Part shown: one piece after another, positions 35,331 through 44,774 of the stretch
Position numbering within the stretch: position 1 is the first letter of the stretch
Layout of the letters: every line of letters begins with the position of its first letter
DNA from: Algoriphagus sp.
GTDB taxonomy: Bacteria > Bacteroidota > Bacteroidia > Cytophagales > Cyclobacteriaceae
Direction of reading: 5' to 3'
NCBI RefSeq assembly: GCF_029254265.1
Contig: NZ_JAQWXX010000043.1
Span: forward strand, 1-51,000
DNA: 51,000 bases
Made by a program: the position numbers and the translations under genes
Notes under the pieces: generated by a model
Database searches by the model: none
Seen by the model: the letters and a program-made list of their open reading frames with translations, nothing else
Told to the model about the DNA's origin: nothing

Positions 35331-37256
35331 ATGCCAAATATAGAAGAAGAATTAAAGCAAGGACTTAAACTTTTGAAATTGGAGTGGCAGGAAGATCTGG
35401 CGCAATACCAGAAGAAGTTCCTGAATACCAGCCTTGCTGAGAAGAAAAAAGAAGGCATAACTTGGCATCCGATTCAGCTGAAGAAAAGTAAAATTGGGAT
35501 GGGAGAGCGGCTGTTGGTGGAGATCGAGCGATTGGATTCCAAATATCCCTCTTCTTTCAGTTCGGGTAAGTCGGTATCATTTTTTAGTACACAGGAAGGT
35601 TATCAATCCACAGAAAACCGGGTGAACGGTGTGGTTAATCAGGTCAAGAAAGATTCTATGGTTGTGACGCTTCAGGCTGATGAACTGCCTGATTGGATGG
35701 ATAGTAATCGTCTGGGGGTAGATTTGCTTTTTGATGAGGCGAGTTATCGGGAGATGGAGTTTGCACTGAAAAAAGTAATTGCTGCCGATAATTCTAGACT
35801 CAAAGAACTTCGGGAGATTTTGTTGGGAGAGGGCAAGGCCTATTTTTCTGAAAAAAGAAGAGCTACGATTTTGGGATTAAATGATTCCCAAAATCAAGCT
35901 TGCGAATTGATAGCCAATGCCAAAGATGTAGCGATCGTTCATGGTCCTCCCGGTACAGGGAAGACTACCACTTTGATTGAAGCGATTGAGGAAGCGGTGA
36001 TTTCCAATCAATCCATCTTAGTCTGCGCGCCAAGCAATGCGGCTGTAGATCTATTGGTTGAAAAATTGACCGATCGAGGAATCCAAACGCTTCGACTGGG
36101 ACATCCTGCGAGAGTAGAGGAGAAGATTCTGAATCAGACCTTGGATGCTAAGACAGCATTTCATGACAGTTATAGAGACTTGAAAAAGCTCAGAAAAGAA
36201 ACCAACCAGTACCTGAATCTTGCAAAGCAATACAAGCGAAACTTTGGTCCTGAGGAGCGAGCACAGCGTAAATTGATGTATGCGGAAGTTTCACGAATTC
36301 GGGAAGCTGCAAAAGCCTTGGAAGAGTATATTCAGTTTGACATTTTCCAACGAACGCAGGTTTTTGCCACAACTTTGGTAGGGGCTTCATCTTACCATTT
36401 GAAAGGAATGACATTTGATGTGGTTTTTATTGACGAGGCCGCTCAAGGTTTGGAGGCCGCTTCTTGGATTCCAATTCTGAAGGCTAAAAAAGTGGTTTTT
36501 GCAGGTGATCATTTCCAGCTTCCACCCACAATTAAATCTTTTCAAGCGGCCAAAGATGGTTTGTCAAAGACCCTTTTTGAAAAAACCATTTTGAGAAACC
36601 CACAAGCTGCAAAATTGCTGGATCTTCAATACCGGATGCCAGAAGTGATTATGGGTTTCTCGAATGAATGGTTTTACAAAGGCAAATTGAAAGCAGCGGA
36701 AAACACTAAAAGTCATGAATTCCCAAATGAATCAGCGATGGAATGGATTGATACAGCAGGATCGGGCTATTCCGAACAAGTCGAATCCGAAAGTCTCAGC
36801 ACTTTCAACCCAGAGGAAGCCAAGTTTGCCTGTGAACATCTGAATAACGTGATCAAATCTATCGGGATGGCCAAATTCAAAGAAGAAGGCTGGAATATTG
36901 GCTTGATAGCACCTTATGGAGCGCAAGTTCGCCTGATTCGGAGTTTGATTTTTGAGACTTTTGACTTCCCTAATTTGAAGACTTTGAGCGAGCAGATTAC
37001 TATTGATACGGTAGATGGCTTTCAGGGACAGGAGCGGGACTTGATGCTGATTTCACTGACTCGATCCAATGATCGGGGCGAAATTGGATTCCTATCTGAG
37101 GCCAGAAGGATGAATGTAGCACTCACCCGTGCCAAGCGAAAACTAGTTTTGATCGGGGATAGTAGCACCCTGGCAGTGCATCCTTTCTTCGATTCCTTAC
37201 TTGGTTATGTGGAGGAAAAAGGCGGTTACCGGAGTGTATGGGAGTTTTTAGGTTGA
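35331..37256 (+). CDS. SF1B DNA/RNA helicase, IGHMBP2/SMUBP-2-like
   Basis: A 641-residue helicase of the Upf1-like branch. All motifs are present: Walker A GPPGTGKTT from G205, FIDEAAQGLEA (motif II), GDHFQLPPT (III), LQYRM (IV region), TVDGFQGQERD (V) and NVALTRAKRKL (VI). An N-terminal beta-barrel-like region (about 1-130) is consistent with the 1B domain of the IGHMBP2 group. The ATG at 35331 is preferred to a TTG three bases earlier. It stands alone; a role in nucleic-acid processing or repair is likely but not specified by the sequence. Confidence 0.9.
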   Translation: MPNIEEELKQGLKLLKLEWQEDLAQYQKKFLNTSLAEKKKEGITWHPIQLKKSKIGMGERLLVEIERLDSKYPSSFSSGKSVSFFSTQEGYQSTENRVNGVVNQVKKDSMVVTLQADELPDWMDSNRLGVDLLFDEASYREMEFALKKVIAADNSRLKELREILLGEGKAYFSEKRRATILGLNDSQNQACELIANAKDVAIVHGPPGTGKTTTLIEAIEEAVISNQSILVCAPSNAAVDLLVEKLTDRGIQTLRLGHPARVEEKILNQTLDAKTAFHDSYRDLKKLRKETNQYLNLAKQYKRNFGPEERAQRKLMYAEVSRIREAAKALEEYIQFDIFQRTQVFATTLVGASSYHLKGMTFDVVFIDEAAQGLEAASWIPILKAKKVVFAGDHFQLPPTIKSFQAAKDGLSKTLFEKTILRNPQAAKLLDLQYRMPEVIMGFSNEWFYKGKLKAAENTKSHEFPNESAMEWIDTAGSGYSEQVESESLSTFNPEEAKFACEHLNNVIKSIGMAKFKEEGWNIGLIAPYGAQVRLIRSLIFETFDFPNLKTLSEQITIDTVDGFQGQERDLMLISLTRSNDRGEIGFLSEARRMNVALTRAKRKLVLIGDSSTLAVHPFFDSLLGYVEEKGGYRSVWEFLG

Positions 37257-37269
37257 AATTGGATCAGGA

Positions 37270-37791
37270 TTAAGCCTCTTTAAAACTTAAACTTAGCAAG
37301 CTCAAAACCTCTCCAAAAGCCTCAGTAGATTGAAGTTGTTTATCACTGACTTTATTGCCTAGTAGTCGACAGAGTAATAAGCCATATACTCCATTAAGGC
37401 AGATTTGAATTTCATTTCCTAGATCTTTTCCCTCTGCTTGTACGATTGCCTCGAGAATATGTGGCTTAGCTTTGTTGTAGATTTCAAAATAAGAACGATC
37501 TATTTTCAGTAGTTTCCAGTGAATTTGAGCCAATTCTTCTACCAGTTTATTCAACTGACTTAAATGTCCTTTTTCAAGAATCCCTTCAGATTTCATTTGA
37601 GCGATAAGTTCGCCAAACCAAACCGAAATATCGATTTTTTCTTCGTCTGAAACCGGATATTTGGATACTACATATTTATCTATTTCCTTGATGTCACCCT
37701 GATAAGATCGAATCAAATCTTCCATTTGATACATGTAAATCAAGTATTCAGCGATATTTTGGGATTTTTTATTTTCTGCTACAGATTTCAT
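37270..37791 (-). CDS. DUF4924 family protein
   Basis: A 173-residue all-helical cytoplasmic protein of the Bacteroidota-specific DUF4924 family; IAEYLIYMYQMEDLIRSY near the start is the family signature, and GVYGLLLCRLLG lies near the end. No function is known. The ATG at 37791 is taken over a GTG at 37830 because the latter adds a poorly conserved extension. It converges with the helicase gene (13-base gap). Confidence 0.82.
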   Translation of the reverse strand: MKSVAENKKSQNIAEYLIYMYQMEDLIRSYQGDIKEIDKYVVSKYPVSDEEKIDISVWFGELIAQMKSEGILEKGHLSQLNKLVEELAQIHWKLLKIDRSYFEIYNKAKPHILEAIVQAEGKDLGNEIQICLNGVYGLLLCRLLGNKVSDKQLQSTEAFGEVLSLLSLSFKEA

Positions 37792-37871
37792 CTTTTCGAT
37801 TTTGAGTGATAAAGTTAAAAAGCGAATCACATTTGGATAGCCTAATCAAGAAATACTATTGAAATACAGTA

Positions 37872-37957
37872 GAAATAATTCGTCCTTCGGAAAAGGAAAT
37901 ACTTTTTTGAATCGAAAACTTCCTGGAGGAGGAGTTATTTTTCCGAAGGCTTATTTC
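37872..37957 (+). repeat. Extended inverted repeat, possible structured RNA
   Basis: CCTTCGGAAAA (37884-37894) pairs perfectly with TTTTCCGAAGG (37939-37949). Outside this, GAAATAA (37872-37878) pairs with TTATTTC (37951-37957) across a small asymmetric bulge, giving 18 paired positions. The 44-base interior contains a small TCCT/AGGA hairpin. It may be a small RNA or a MITE-like remnant. Confidence 0.5.
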
Positions 37958-38082
37958 ACCTTGCGAAGCGAAGTGTATTTACATTTTATTTCACTAGCCC
38001 TTAATGTCCTGCTCTATTTCCTGCTAAGATTTGAACTGCCTCATTTCATCTAAATTGAAGGCTAATTGTCCTTCTTTTTTAC

Positions 38083-38090
38083 TATTTTTG
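38083..38090 (+). promoter_or_regulatory. -7 promoter element of lepA
   Basis: TATTTTTG matches TAnnTTTG exactly and lies 15 bases before the chosen lepA start, so a very short leader is expected. No good -33 TTTG is seen. Confidence 0.45.
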
Positions 38091-38104
38091 CGCCCGAAAT
38101 GAAT

Positions 38105-39892
38105 ATGAAAAACATCAGAAATTTCTGTATCATCGCCCATATCGACCATGGGAAGAGTACATTGGCGGATAGATTACTGCAGGAAACCGATACCGTAGCG
38201 GATCGCGACATGCAGAATCAGTTGTTGGATAATATGGATCTGGAGCGGGAGCGTGGTATCACGATCAAGTCTCATGCGATCCAGATGAAGTACACGCATG
38301 AGGGAGAGGTTTATACCTTAAACCTCATAGATACTCCTGGTCACGTGGATTTTTCCTACGAGGTTTCCCGTTCGATTGCTGCCTGCGAGGGGGCATTATT
38401 GATTGTGGATGCATCCCAAGGAGTTGAAGCTCAGACGATTTCAAATCTCTATTTGGCTTTAGGTCATGATCTTGAAATCATCCCTGTCTTAAATAAAATT
38501 GATCTTCCGGGAGCTGATCCTGAGGCGGTTGCTGATGAGGTGATCGACTTGATCGGTTGTGATAGAGAGGATATTATTTTGGCTTCAGGAAAAGCTGGTA
38601 TTGGTATCGACGATATTTTGAAAGCAGTTGTAACACGAATTCCTGCGCCAAAAGGTGATCCGGATGCACCGCTTCAGGCGATGATTTTTGATTCGGTTTA
38701 CAATTCCTTTCGTGGGGTAGAAGTGATATTCCGGATTTTCAACGGCACCTTCAGCAAAGGCGATAAAATCAAATTCGTCAATACAGGCAAAGAATACGAG
38801 GCGGATGAAATTGGAATCTTAGGACTCAATCAGATTCCTCAGCAAACGATGTCTGCAGGAAATGTGGGCTACCTGATCTCAGGAGTGAAAGTGGCTAAAG
38901 AAATCAAAGTTGGAGATACGATCACTCATGTAAAACGACCATGTGACGCAGCGATTCAAGGTTTTGAAAACGTTAAGCCAATGGTATTTGCCGGAATTTA
39001 TCCAGTAGAGACTACGGACTATGAAGAGCTTCGTTATTCCATGGAAAAACTCCAGTTGAATGATGCCTCTTTAGTTTGGGAGCCTGAGACTTCCATGGCT
39101 TTAGGCTTTGGATTCCGCTGCGGATTCTTGGGAATGTTGCACATGGAGATCATTCAGGAGCGATTGGAGCGGGAGTTTGATATGACTGTGATTACGACGG
39201 TACCATCCGTACAGTTCAAAGCTCTGATGACCAACGATACTGTTCAGTTGATCAATGCTCCTTCGGATATGCCAGATCCTACTCGGATGAAGCATATTGA
39301 AGAGCCTTATGTGAAAGCATCTATCATTACGGCGGCAGAATATGTAGGTGCGGTGATTACCCTTTGTATGGAAAAACGAGGTCAGATCAAAAATCAGATC
39401 TATCTGACTTCAGAGCGGGTAGAATTGACTTTCGATATGCCTTTGGCCGAGATTGTATTTGATTTCTTCGATAAGTTAAAAACTATTTCAAGGGGATACG
39501 CTTCCCTAGATTATGAATTGATCGGTTACCAAGTTTCACATATGGTGAGATTGGATGTGATGTTGAATGGTGAACCAGTCGATGCGCTTTCAGCAATCGT
39601 TCATAGAGATAAGGCTTATGATTGGGGCCGAAGACTTTGCGAAAAGTTGAAGGAATTGGTGCCGCGCCAAATGTTTGAAATTGCCATTCAGGCTGCAATC
39701 GGACAGAAGATTATTGCCAGAGAAACTGTAAAGGCGATGCGTAAAAACGTATTGGCGAAGTGTTATGGAGGTGATATTTCCCGTAAGCGAAAACTTCTCG
39801 AAAAGCAGAAAAAAGGTAAAAAGCGAATGAGACAAGTCGGAAACGTCGAGGTGCCACAGGAGGCTTTTATGGCGGTGCTGAAGCTGGACTAA
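38105..39892 (+). CDS. lepA: Elongation factor 4 (LepA)
   Basis: A 595-residue translational GTPase that acts on stalled or mis-translocated ribosomes. The start [20 protein letters not shown] contains the P-loop; DTPGHVDF and NKIDLPGAD are the other G motifs, and the LepA-specific C-terminal domain ends with [17 protein letters not shown], which is conserved. An ATG six bases upstream (38099) is possible. The frame is open further upstream but lacks homology. Length equals the family norm. Confidence 0.96.
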   Translation: MKNIRNFCIIAHIDHGKSTLADRLLQETDTVADRDMQNQLLDNMDLERERGITIKSHAIQMKYTHEGEVYTLNLIDTPGHVDFSYEVSRSIAACEGALLIVDASQGVEAQTISNLYLALGHDLEIIPVLNKIDLPGADPEAVADEVIDLIGCDREDIILASGKAGIGIDDILKAVVTRIPAPKGDPDAPLQAMIFDSVYNSFRGVEVIFRIFNGTFSKGDKIKFVNTGKEYEADEIGILGLNQIPQQTMSAGNVGYLISGVKVAKEIKVGDTITHVKRPCDAAIQGFENVKPMVFAGIYPVETTDYEELRYSMEKLQLNDASLVWEPETSMALGFGFRCGFLGMLHMEIIQERLEREFDMTVITTVPSVQFKALMTNDTVQLINAPSDMPDPTRMKHIEEPYVKASIITAAEYVGAVITLCMEKRGQIKNQIYLTSERVELTFDMPLAEIVFDFFDKLKTISRGYASLDYELIGYQVSHMVRLDVMLNGEPVDALSAIVHRDKAYDWGRRLCEKLKELVPRQMFEIAIQAAIGQKIIARETVKAMRKNVLAKCYGGDISRKRKLLEKQKKGKKRMRQVGNVEVPQEAFMAVLKLD

Positions 39893-39894
39893 TC

Positions 39895-39928
39895 TGATTT
39901 ACGATTTAAGAAGAACGATTTACGAGAT
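39895..39928 (+). repeat. Left terminal inverted repeat
   Basis: Contains TGATTTACGA (39895-39904) and GATTTACGAGAT (39917-39928), so the core GATTTACGA also occurs twice in direct orientation within the arm. Confidence 0.75.
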
Positions 39929-39994
39929 TTCCTTGTACCTCCATCTTCTATTTTCATAGGCAAGTTTTTAGATTTAGTTCTAAATGAACGGCAT

Positions 39995-40348
39995 ATGAAA
40001 CAGGAAATGATCAGAAGAACAAAGCAGTTTGCTATTGATGTTTGGCGATTGTGTTCTAAGATGCCGCATTCCAGAGAGTACAATAGTTATATAAATCAGT
40101 TAATCAGAAGTTCCAGTTCTGTTGCTGCCAATTATAGAGAGGTTACCAGGGCAAAATCAAAAGCTGATTTTATTAATAAATTAAAAATAGTGGAGGAGGA
40201 AGCCGACGAAAGTCAATTCTTTCTTGAAGTGATAGATGAATTAAACGACAATTTGGAGTTGTCATCGGAAATCAAACGACTTATTAAAGAAGCAAATGAG
40301 CTAGTAGCTATCGTAGTTGCTAGTATTAAAACAGCAAGATCCTCTTAA
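39995..40348 (+). CDS. Four-helix-bundle protein (S23/bIVP, 23S rRNA intervening sequence family)
   Basis: A 117-residue helical protein. FAIDVWRLCSKMPHSREYNSYINQLIRSSSSVAANYRE in its first half and KADFINKLKIVEEEADESQFFLEVIDEL are the signature of the family that includes proteins encoded in spirochaete 23S rRNA intervening sequences and the Avd accessory protein of diversity-generating retroelements. Here it is not in an rRNA gene. Its function is unknown; it forms pentamers in relatives and binds nucleic acid in Avd. It lies within a unit bounded by inverted repeats, which suggests it travels as a cassette. Confidence 0.85.
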   Translation: MKQEMIRRTKQFAIDVWRLCSKMPHSREYNSYINQLIRSSSSVAANYREVTRAKSKADFINKLKIVEEEADESQFFLEVIDELNDNLELSSEIKRLIKEANELVAIVVASIKTARSS

Positions 40349-40403
40349 TTCTAAAATAGATTTTCAGGATAAATATATAATTCAAGGGTTGGAGTTCCAG
40401 AGG

Positions 40404-40437
40404 ATCTCGTAAATCCAAAATCGTAATTCGTAAATCA
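40404..40437 (-). repeat. Right terminal inverted repeat
   Basis: Holds ATCTCGTAAATC (40404-40415) and TCGTAAATCA (40428-40437), the reverse complements of the two conserved parts of the left repeat. The end is two bases from the folD ATG, so it may form part of the folD leader. Confidence 0.75.
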
Positions 40438-40438
40438 T

Positions 40439-41320
40439 ATGATCTTAATTGACGGTAAAAAAACATCCTCTGATATCAAATCAGAAATCGCTGCCCGTGT
40501 AGCTGAAATCAAAGCTGAAGGAGGTAAAATACCGCATCTAGCCGCGATTTTAGTCGGAAGTGACGGAGCAAGCCAAACTTATGTAAATGCAAAAGTTAAG
40601 GCATGTGGAGAATGTGGTTTTGAGTCAACTTTGGTAAGATTAGATGAGACAGTTTCTGAAGCTGAACTTTTGAAAGTAGTGGAAGAGATCAATGAGAATC
40701 CTGAAATCGATGGATTGATTGTGCAATTACCACTTCCAAAGCATATCTCTGTGGAGAAAGTGACCAATAAGATCAAGCCGGAGAAGGATGTTGATGGTTT
40801 TACGCCTGCCAACGTAGGAAGAATGGCTTTGAACTGGCCAGCATATGTGGCAGCAACTCCTTATGGAATCATCGAATTGCTAAAAAGATATGATATTGAG
40901 ACCTCAGGAAAGCATTGCGTAGTGATCGGAAGAAGTCATATCGTGGGAAGTCCGATGAGTATTCTGATGGCTAGAAATGGCTATCCTGGAAATGCAACCG
41001 TGACTTTGACGCATAGCCGAACCAAAAATTTGGAGGAAATTGCTCGCTCTGCAGATATTTTGATCGTAGCCTTAGGTAAGCCTGAGTTTGTTACCGCGGA
41101 TATGGTGAAGCCTGGTGCAGTGGTAATCGATGTGGGAATTCACCGTATAGAAGATTCCTCAAAGAAATCAGGTTTTAGATTGATTGGGGATGTTAAGTTT
41201 GACGAAGTAGCAGCGAAGGCTTCCGCAATCACACCTGTTCCAGGTGGAGTGGGACCGATGACGATAGCTTCCTTACTATACAATACCCTGCTTTCTGCAG
41301 AAAAGAAAGTTTATTCTTGA
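40439..41320 (+). CDS. folD: Methylenetetrahydrofolate dehydrogenase/cyclohydrolase FolD
   Basis: A 293-residue bifunctional enzyme of one-carbon metabolism. The catalytic Lys lies in [26 protein letters not shown] and PGGVGPMT are family motifs, and the NADP-binding part has [12 protein letters not shown]. The usual PCTP is AATP here. The right repeat of the preceding unit ends two bases before the start, so the original folD promoter may have been displaced or replaced. Confidence 0.95.
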   Translation: MILIDGKKTSSDIKSEIAARVAEIKAEGGKIPHLAAILVGSDGASQTYVNAKVKACGECGFESTLVRLDETVSEAELLKVVEEINENPEIDGLIVQLPLPKHISVEKVTNKIKPEKDVDGFTPANVGRMALNWPAYVAATPYGIIELLKRYDIETSGKHCVVIGRSHIVGSPMSILMARNGYPGNATVTLTHSRTKNLEEIARSADILIVALGKPEFVTADMVKPGAVVIDVGIHRIEDSSKKSGFRLIGDVKFDEVAAKASAITPVPGGVGPMTIASLLYNTLLSAEKKVYS

Positions 41321-41347
41321 AAATAATCCGAAAAGGTTTCAATCGGG

Positions 41348-41379
41348 TTTGCATCAGTTGAACTCGAATGATACTTTTG
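41348..41379 (+). promoter_or_regulatory. Promoter of tRNA-Leu
   Basis: TTTG at 41348-41351, 20-base spacer, TACTTTTG at 41372-41379: an excellent match to the Bacteroidota -33/-7 consensus. The tRNA begins 14 bases after the -7 element. Confidence 0.75.
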
Positions 41380-41392
41380 CAAACCAATAACC

Positions 41393-41476
41393 GCGCACGT
41401 GGTGAAACTGGTAGACACGCCAGCTTGAGGGGCTGGTGCTTTAAGTAGTGTGGAAGTTCGAATCTTCTCGTGCGCA
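41393..41476 (+). tRNA. tRNA-Leu (anticodon GAG)
   Basis: An 84-base class II tRNA. The acceptor stem pairs GCGCACG (41393-41399) with CGTGCGC (41469-41475), with A76 as the discriminator base. The anticodon stem is CCAGC/GCTGG with loop TTGAGGG, so the anticodon GAG (41427-41429) reads CUC and CUU. A long variable arm follows and the T loop TTCGAAT is intact. CCA is not encoded. Confidence 0.95.
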
Positions 41477-41482
41477 CAGAAA

Positions 41483-41508
41483 GCTCTGAATTTATTCAGA
41501 GCTTTTTT
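41483..41508 (+). terminator. Intrinsic terminator after tRNA-Leu
   Basis: GCTCTGAA, loop TTTA, TTCAGAGC and six T (41503-41508), starting seven bases after the tRNA. Confidence 0.92.
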
Positions 41509-41568
41509 ATTAGTGGCTATTTCTATCGGAAGATTTTTCCTACTTTTTCAGCCTAAAAATATCCATCT

Positions 41569-42111
41569 ATGAAACTTACCAGCACACTAGGCCTTTTTCT
41601 AATTTTATTGTTTTCCACCACTTTCAGTTTTGCCCAAACTGCCCAGTTCCCAATTGTAAAAGGATTCGGAGGAATCTATGAAATCAAAGATGCTGTAGAA
41701 CGGCCAGATCCTTCACTAGAATATAAGATTATCATTGACATGACTACAGGTGCAGATAATCCAGCAGAAATTAGCCGGTGGGTGGATAATATTGCCCGAC
41801 TGATGAATCTGCATGGTTTAGCTGGAGTGCCTCAGGATCGAATCCATGTAAAGGTGGTTATTCATGGTGGCGCAATTTTCACACTGCTTACAGATGAAAA
41901 TTATCAAGAGCGAAATAAAATAGATAATCCTAATTTGAAAGTTTATGAAGCCCTAAAGGCTGCTGGAGCAGAATTTTTTGTCTGTGGACAGTCGATGGTT
42001 GCTCGAAAACTTGATAAAAGCGATCTATGGCCAGGGGTTAAAATTGCTCATTCAGCATTGACAACGATAACTACTTACGTGCCCCAAGGCTACACTTTGC
42101 TCAAGTTCTAA
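41569..42111 (+). CDS. Exported DsrE-family protein
   Basis: A 180-residue protein with a signal peptide (about 1-22, ending SFAQT). The mature part is an alpha/beta DsrE/DsrF-like domain with MTTGADNPAE, a VVIHGGAI strand and FFVCGQSM, in which the Cys matches the reactive position of sulfur-relay relatives. Exported DsrE-like proteins are common in Bacteroidota, with roles that are not settled; the usual cytoplasmic sulfur relay cannot be assumed for this one. It precedes the hybrid kinase by 38 bases on the same strand, so co-transcription is possible. Confidence 0.8.
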   Translation: MKLTSTLGLFLILLFSTTFSFAQTAQFPIVKGFGGIYEIKDAVERPDPSLEYKIIIDMTTGADNPAEISRWVDNIARLMNLHGLAGVPQDRIHVKVVIHGGAIFTLLTDENYQERNKIDNPNLKVYEALKAAGAEFFVCGQSMVARKLDKSDLWPGVKIAHSALTTITTYVPQGYTLLKF

Positions 42112-42149
42112 ACTTCTGGAATAATTATTGGGCGTAAATTACTTCACAG

Positions 42150-44654
42150 ATGAAGAAGCTAACCCCAAAAGTCAATACTGCCAGTAAAGTCATTATAGGA
42201 TTTTTCTTTGCAGCTATCTTCTTGATCGGAATCTCAGGACTGACTTATTATACCCTCAACCGTATGCTTGAGACGATGGATGAATTGTCTCAGCCTAATC
42301 AGAAACTTAATGTCCTCAATGAGCTGCAAACTGAAATAATTCAAATTACTCAGGTCAGTCAGGGGGATACAGCTGTTGATATTCGAGTCAAAGATTCTAC
42401 TGTCCTCTCATTGAATTCTAAACTTGATCAGTTGGAAGCTTTGGCTCTTGATACTCTCGAGTCTGGCTATATTAAACGGATTAGAGGTAATATTCCCTCA
42501 CTTGTTACCGGATATCTTGATCTTTACGAAGTAAAGAACAATCTAGCTAACCGTAATTTTACTCAAGAAGCCCTCCGGAAAGTAGAATTGGGAATCAGAA
42601 GAAGAGCCTCATTGGCAGAGATTCAGCCCTTGAAAAGAATTAATCCTCAGGAGTATTTGCTGGATGCGACCCGCAAGCCAATTTCAACCAATCAGGAACT
42701 GCAGATTACGGAGTCTTCCCAAGTGGAAAATAAATTGGTCAAATACCTTCAGGATCTCCAAAATCAAAACTACAAGGAACTTGGTCAGAAAAAGCCACAG
42801 GCATTGGATAGCGTCCTGTATGGAATCAGAAATGTAATCAAAAGAATATATTGGGAAGAATCCTCCCAGCGTCAAAAGTTGGCCAGTATGGAATCTGAAC
42901 TTTCGCTCAAGCAAAGTGAAATTGTAGGGACGATCCAAAATCTGGTTGCGACACTCCAAAAACGAGCTTTGGAAGAGTCAAATCAAAAGAATGAGTCAGC
43001 TTATGGGTTGAGTTATGACGTTACCATGTTTTTGATTGTTATAGTAATCATTGCGATTTTTGGAATCTCCTTAATGATTTATTCTATTCTCAAGGAGATT
43101 AAGCTTACTAAGAGGTATCAGGAAAACTTATTTGAATCTCAGCAAAAGGCAGAGGATCTGGCTCGATCCAAGCAGGAGTTTTTGGCTAATATGAGTCATG
43201 AAATACGTAATCCGTTACATGTGATTCAGGGATATCGCTCCGTTTTAGAAAAAAGCGAATTGGACCTCAACCAACAATCACAGCTTCGTATGATTGGTTA
43301 TGCATCAGACACACTTATGGAAATTGTGGATGAAGTCCTCGATTTTTCCAAGTTAGAAGCAGGTAAACTTAAATTGGAGATAAAAGAATTTGATCCGGAA
43401 TTACTTTTTGAATCCATTCAAAATTTCTTTGAATTGAAAGCTGTCGAAAAACAGCTTGAATTTAAATGGGAAATGGAGCTCCCTGAAGGGAAATCACTAA
43501 TTGGTGATCAGCTTCGACTTAAGCAAATACTGAACAATCTACTCAGCAACGCTTTCAAATTCACGATTGAAGGTACTATTGAAGTCAAAATCAAGTGGGG
43601 AAATGATACCCTAACTGTAGAAATAAAGGACACCGGCATAGGAATGAGCAAAGAAGTCCTTAAAAGAGTGTTTTTAGAATTTGACCAAGCAGACACCTCC
43701 ATTTCAAGAAAGTATGGTGGGACTGGACTTGGCCTCGCTATTGTTCAGCGACTCATTACACTTATAGGGGGAACGATCACAGCCGAAAGTGCTGAGAATG
43801 TTGGAACAAAAATGACTTTGAGCTTGCCTTTACTTGCCGGTGACGCGATTCAGGAGCGAACTGATTCGCAAGCGCAATCTCTGGATCTCACGGGATTACA
43901 AATCTTATTGGCAGATGATGATCCGGTGGGGATAAAATATCTTGAGACGATCTTAAATTATTTTGGAGCTTCTTGTATTTGCTATAATGGTGGAGTGTCA
44001 TTCAGAGATGATTTTAAGCATGAGCATTTTGATCTTGCCATTTTAGATATTCAGATGCCTGAATATTCTGGATTCGATGTGGTGAAAAAACTTCGCTCAT
44101 TTGATCAATATAAGCAATTGCCCATATTGGCAATGACCGCGAATGTTTTTGTCGAAGAGAGGGAAAGTCTGTTGAATGCTGGTTTTGATGATCTTTTAAT
44201 AAAACCTTTTCAAGAAAATGCCTTGATTGATACCATCGGAAAATATTTTACTGATAGAGTCCTCAATAAAAATGAGCAAAAAAACAGCATTTCTGAATTT
44301 GCGGAAAGCTATCAACTTTCTGATCTGAGAAGATTTTGTATGGACGACGAGCAACTCCTGAATGATATAATCAGTGAGTTGGTTCTTCAAACTCGAAAGG
44401 AGTTACAAGAATTGAAAAAAGCCTGGCTGAACAACCGATTTGAAAATATCCTTGAAATTTCCCATCAAATGGCAAGTAGGCTAGGGCAAATCAAAAGTCC
44501 TGCCTCCAGAATCGCTAGAAAAATAGAGACAAATCTCAAAATGAGCAATAAAAATGGATTAGCAGAATTGCTAAGTCAATTAGATAAAGAAGTCGGTTCC
44601 TTGCTTGATGAGCTGTCGAGAAGACCAATCTTGGTGAAAGAGGAATCGGATTAG
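42150..44654 (+). CDS. Hybrid sensor histidine kinase (REC and Hpt at C-terminus)
   Basis: An 834-residue membrane kinase. Two membrane helices (about 13-35 and 289-312) bracket a periplasmic helical sensor region. A kinase core follows: H350 in MSHEIRNPL, N box (LSNAFKFT), DTGIGM and GTGLGLAI. The receiver has D633 in LDIQMPEYSG and a Lys in IKPF. A C-terminal Hpt-like helical domain with H772 in SHQMASRLG can pass phosphate on. This phosphorelay form points to a separate response regulator; the convergent NtrC-type regulator at 44775-46190 is the natural partner, but that is inference from position. Confidence 0.9.
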   Translation: MKKLTPKVNTASKVIIGFFFAAIFLIGISGLTYYTLNRMLETMDELSQPNQKLNVLNELQTEIIQITQVSQGDTAVDIRVKDSTVLSLNSKLDQLEALALDTLESGYIKRIRGNIPSLVTGYLDLYEVKNNLANRNFTQEALRKVELGIRRRASLAEIQPLKRINPQEYLLDATRKPISTNQELQITESSQVENKLVKYLQDLQNQNYKELGQKKPQALDSVLYGIRNVIKRIYWEESSQRQKLASMESELSLKQSEIVGTIQNLVATLQKRALEESNQKNESAYGLSYDVTMFLIVIVIIAIFGISLMIYSILKEIKLTKRYQENLFESQQKAEDLARSKQEFLANMSHEIRNPLHVIQGYRSVLEKSELDLNQQSQLRMIGYASDTLMEIVDEVLDFSKLEAGKLKLEIKEFDPELLFESIQNFFELKAVEKQLEFKWEMELPEGKSLIGDQLRLKQILNNLLSNAFKFTIEGTIEVKIKWGNDTLTVEIKDTGIGMSKEVLKRVFLEFDQADTSISRKYGGTGLGLAIVQRLITLIGGTITAESAENVGTKMTLSLPLLAGDAIQERTDSQAQSLDLTGLQILLADDDPVGIKYLETILNYFGASCICYNGGVSFRDDFKHEHFDLAILDIQMPEYSGFDVVKKLRSFDQYKQLPILAMTANVFVEERESLLNAGFDDLLIKPFQENALIDTIGKYFTDRVLNKNEQKNSISEFAESYQLSDLRRFCMDDEQLLNDIISELVLQTRKELQELKKAWLNNRFENILEISHQMASRLGQIKSPASRIARKIETNLKMSNKNGLAELLSQLDKEVGSLLDELSRRPILVKEESD

Positions 44655-44774
44655 TGCTCTCTTGCCGATGAAGAGTAGTATTTTAATTCATTTTCAGATA
44701 CTTAATCTCAAATATTAGCTCTATTGGAACGCTGGCGACAATCGCATTCCATTAGTTAGTGGCAATGAATTTTT

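Larger units (their letters stand above)
37792..38104. other. Non-coding stretch with a structured element before lepA
   Basis: No convincing gene. It contains the long inverted repeat at 37872-37957, a weak hairpin GAAGG...CCTTC followed by six T (38057-38080), and a TATTTTTG promoter element at 38083-38090. A 64-codon frame at 37859-38053 starts with TTG and reads like non-coding DNA. Confidence 0.5.
39895..40437 (+). mobile_element. 543-bp unit with 34-bp terminal inverted repeats carrying a bIVP gene
   Basis: The ends 39895-39928 and 40404-40437 are inverted repeats of 34 bases with 27 matching positions: perfect outer ten (TGATTTACGA) and perfect inner ten to twelve (GATTTACGAGAT), with a divergent middle. 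The unit starts three bases after the lepA stop and ends two bases before the folD start, with a single bIVP gene inside. No clear target duplication is visible. Compact, exact bracketing of one small gene suggests a mobile cassette moved in trans. Confidence 0.6.

Noticed and set aside
37859..38053. A 64-codon plus-strand frame before lepA
   Set aside because: TTG start, low-complexity composition and overlap with a strong inverted repeat make it more likely non-coding.
39889..40083. A 64-codon minus-strand frame over the left inverted repeat
   Set aside because: It crosses the lepA end and the repeat arm, and opposes the bIVP gene.
39995..40348. Possibility that the bIVP gene marks a 23S rRNA intervening sequence
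   Set aside because: No rRNA sequence surrounds it; flanking genes are lepA and folD.
44720..44760. Sigma54-like TGGC...GC near the end of the kinase gene
   Set aside because: The GG and GC are eight bases apart, not ten, so it does not fit RpoN promoters.
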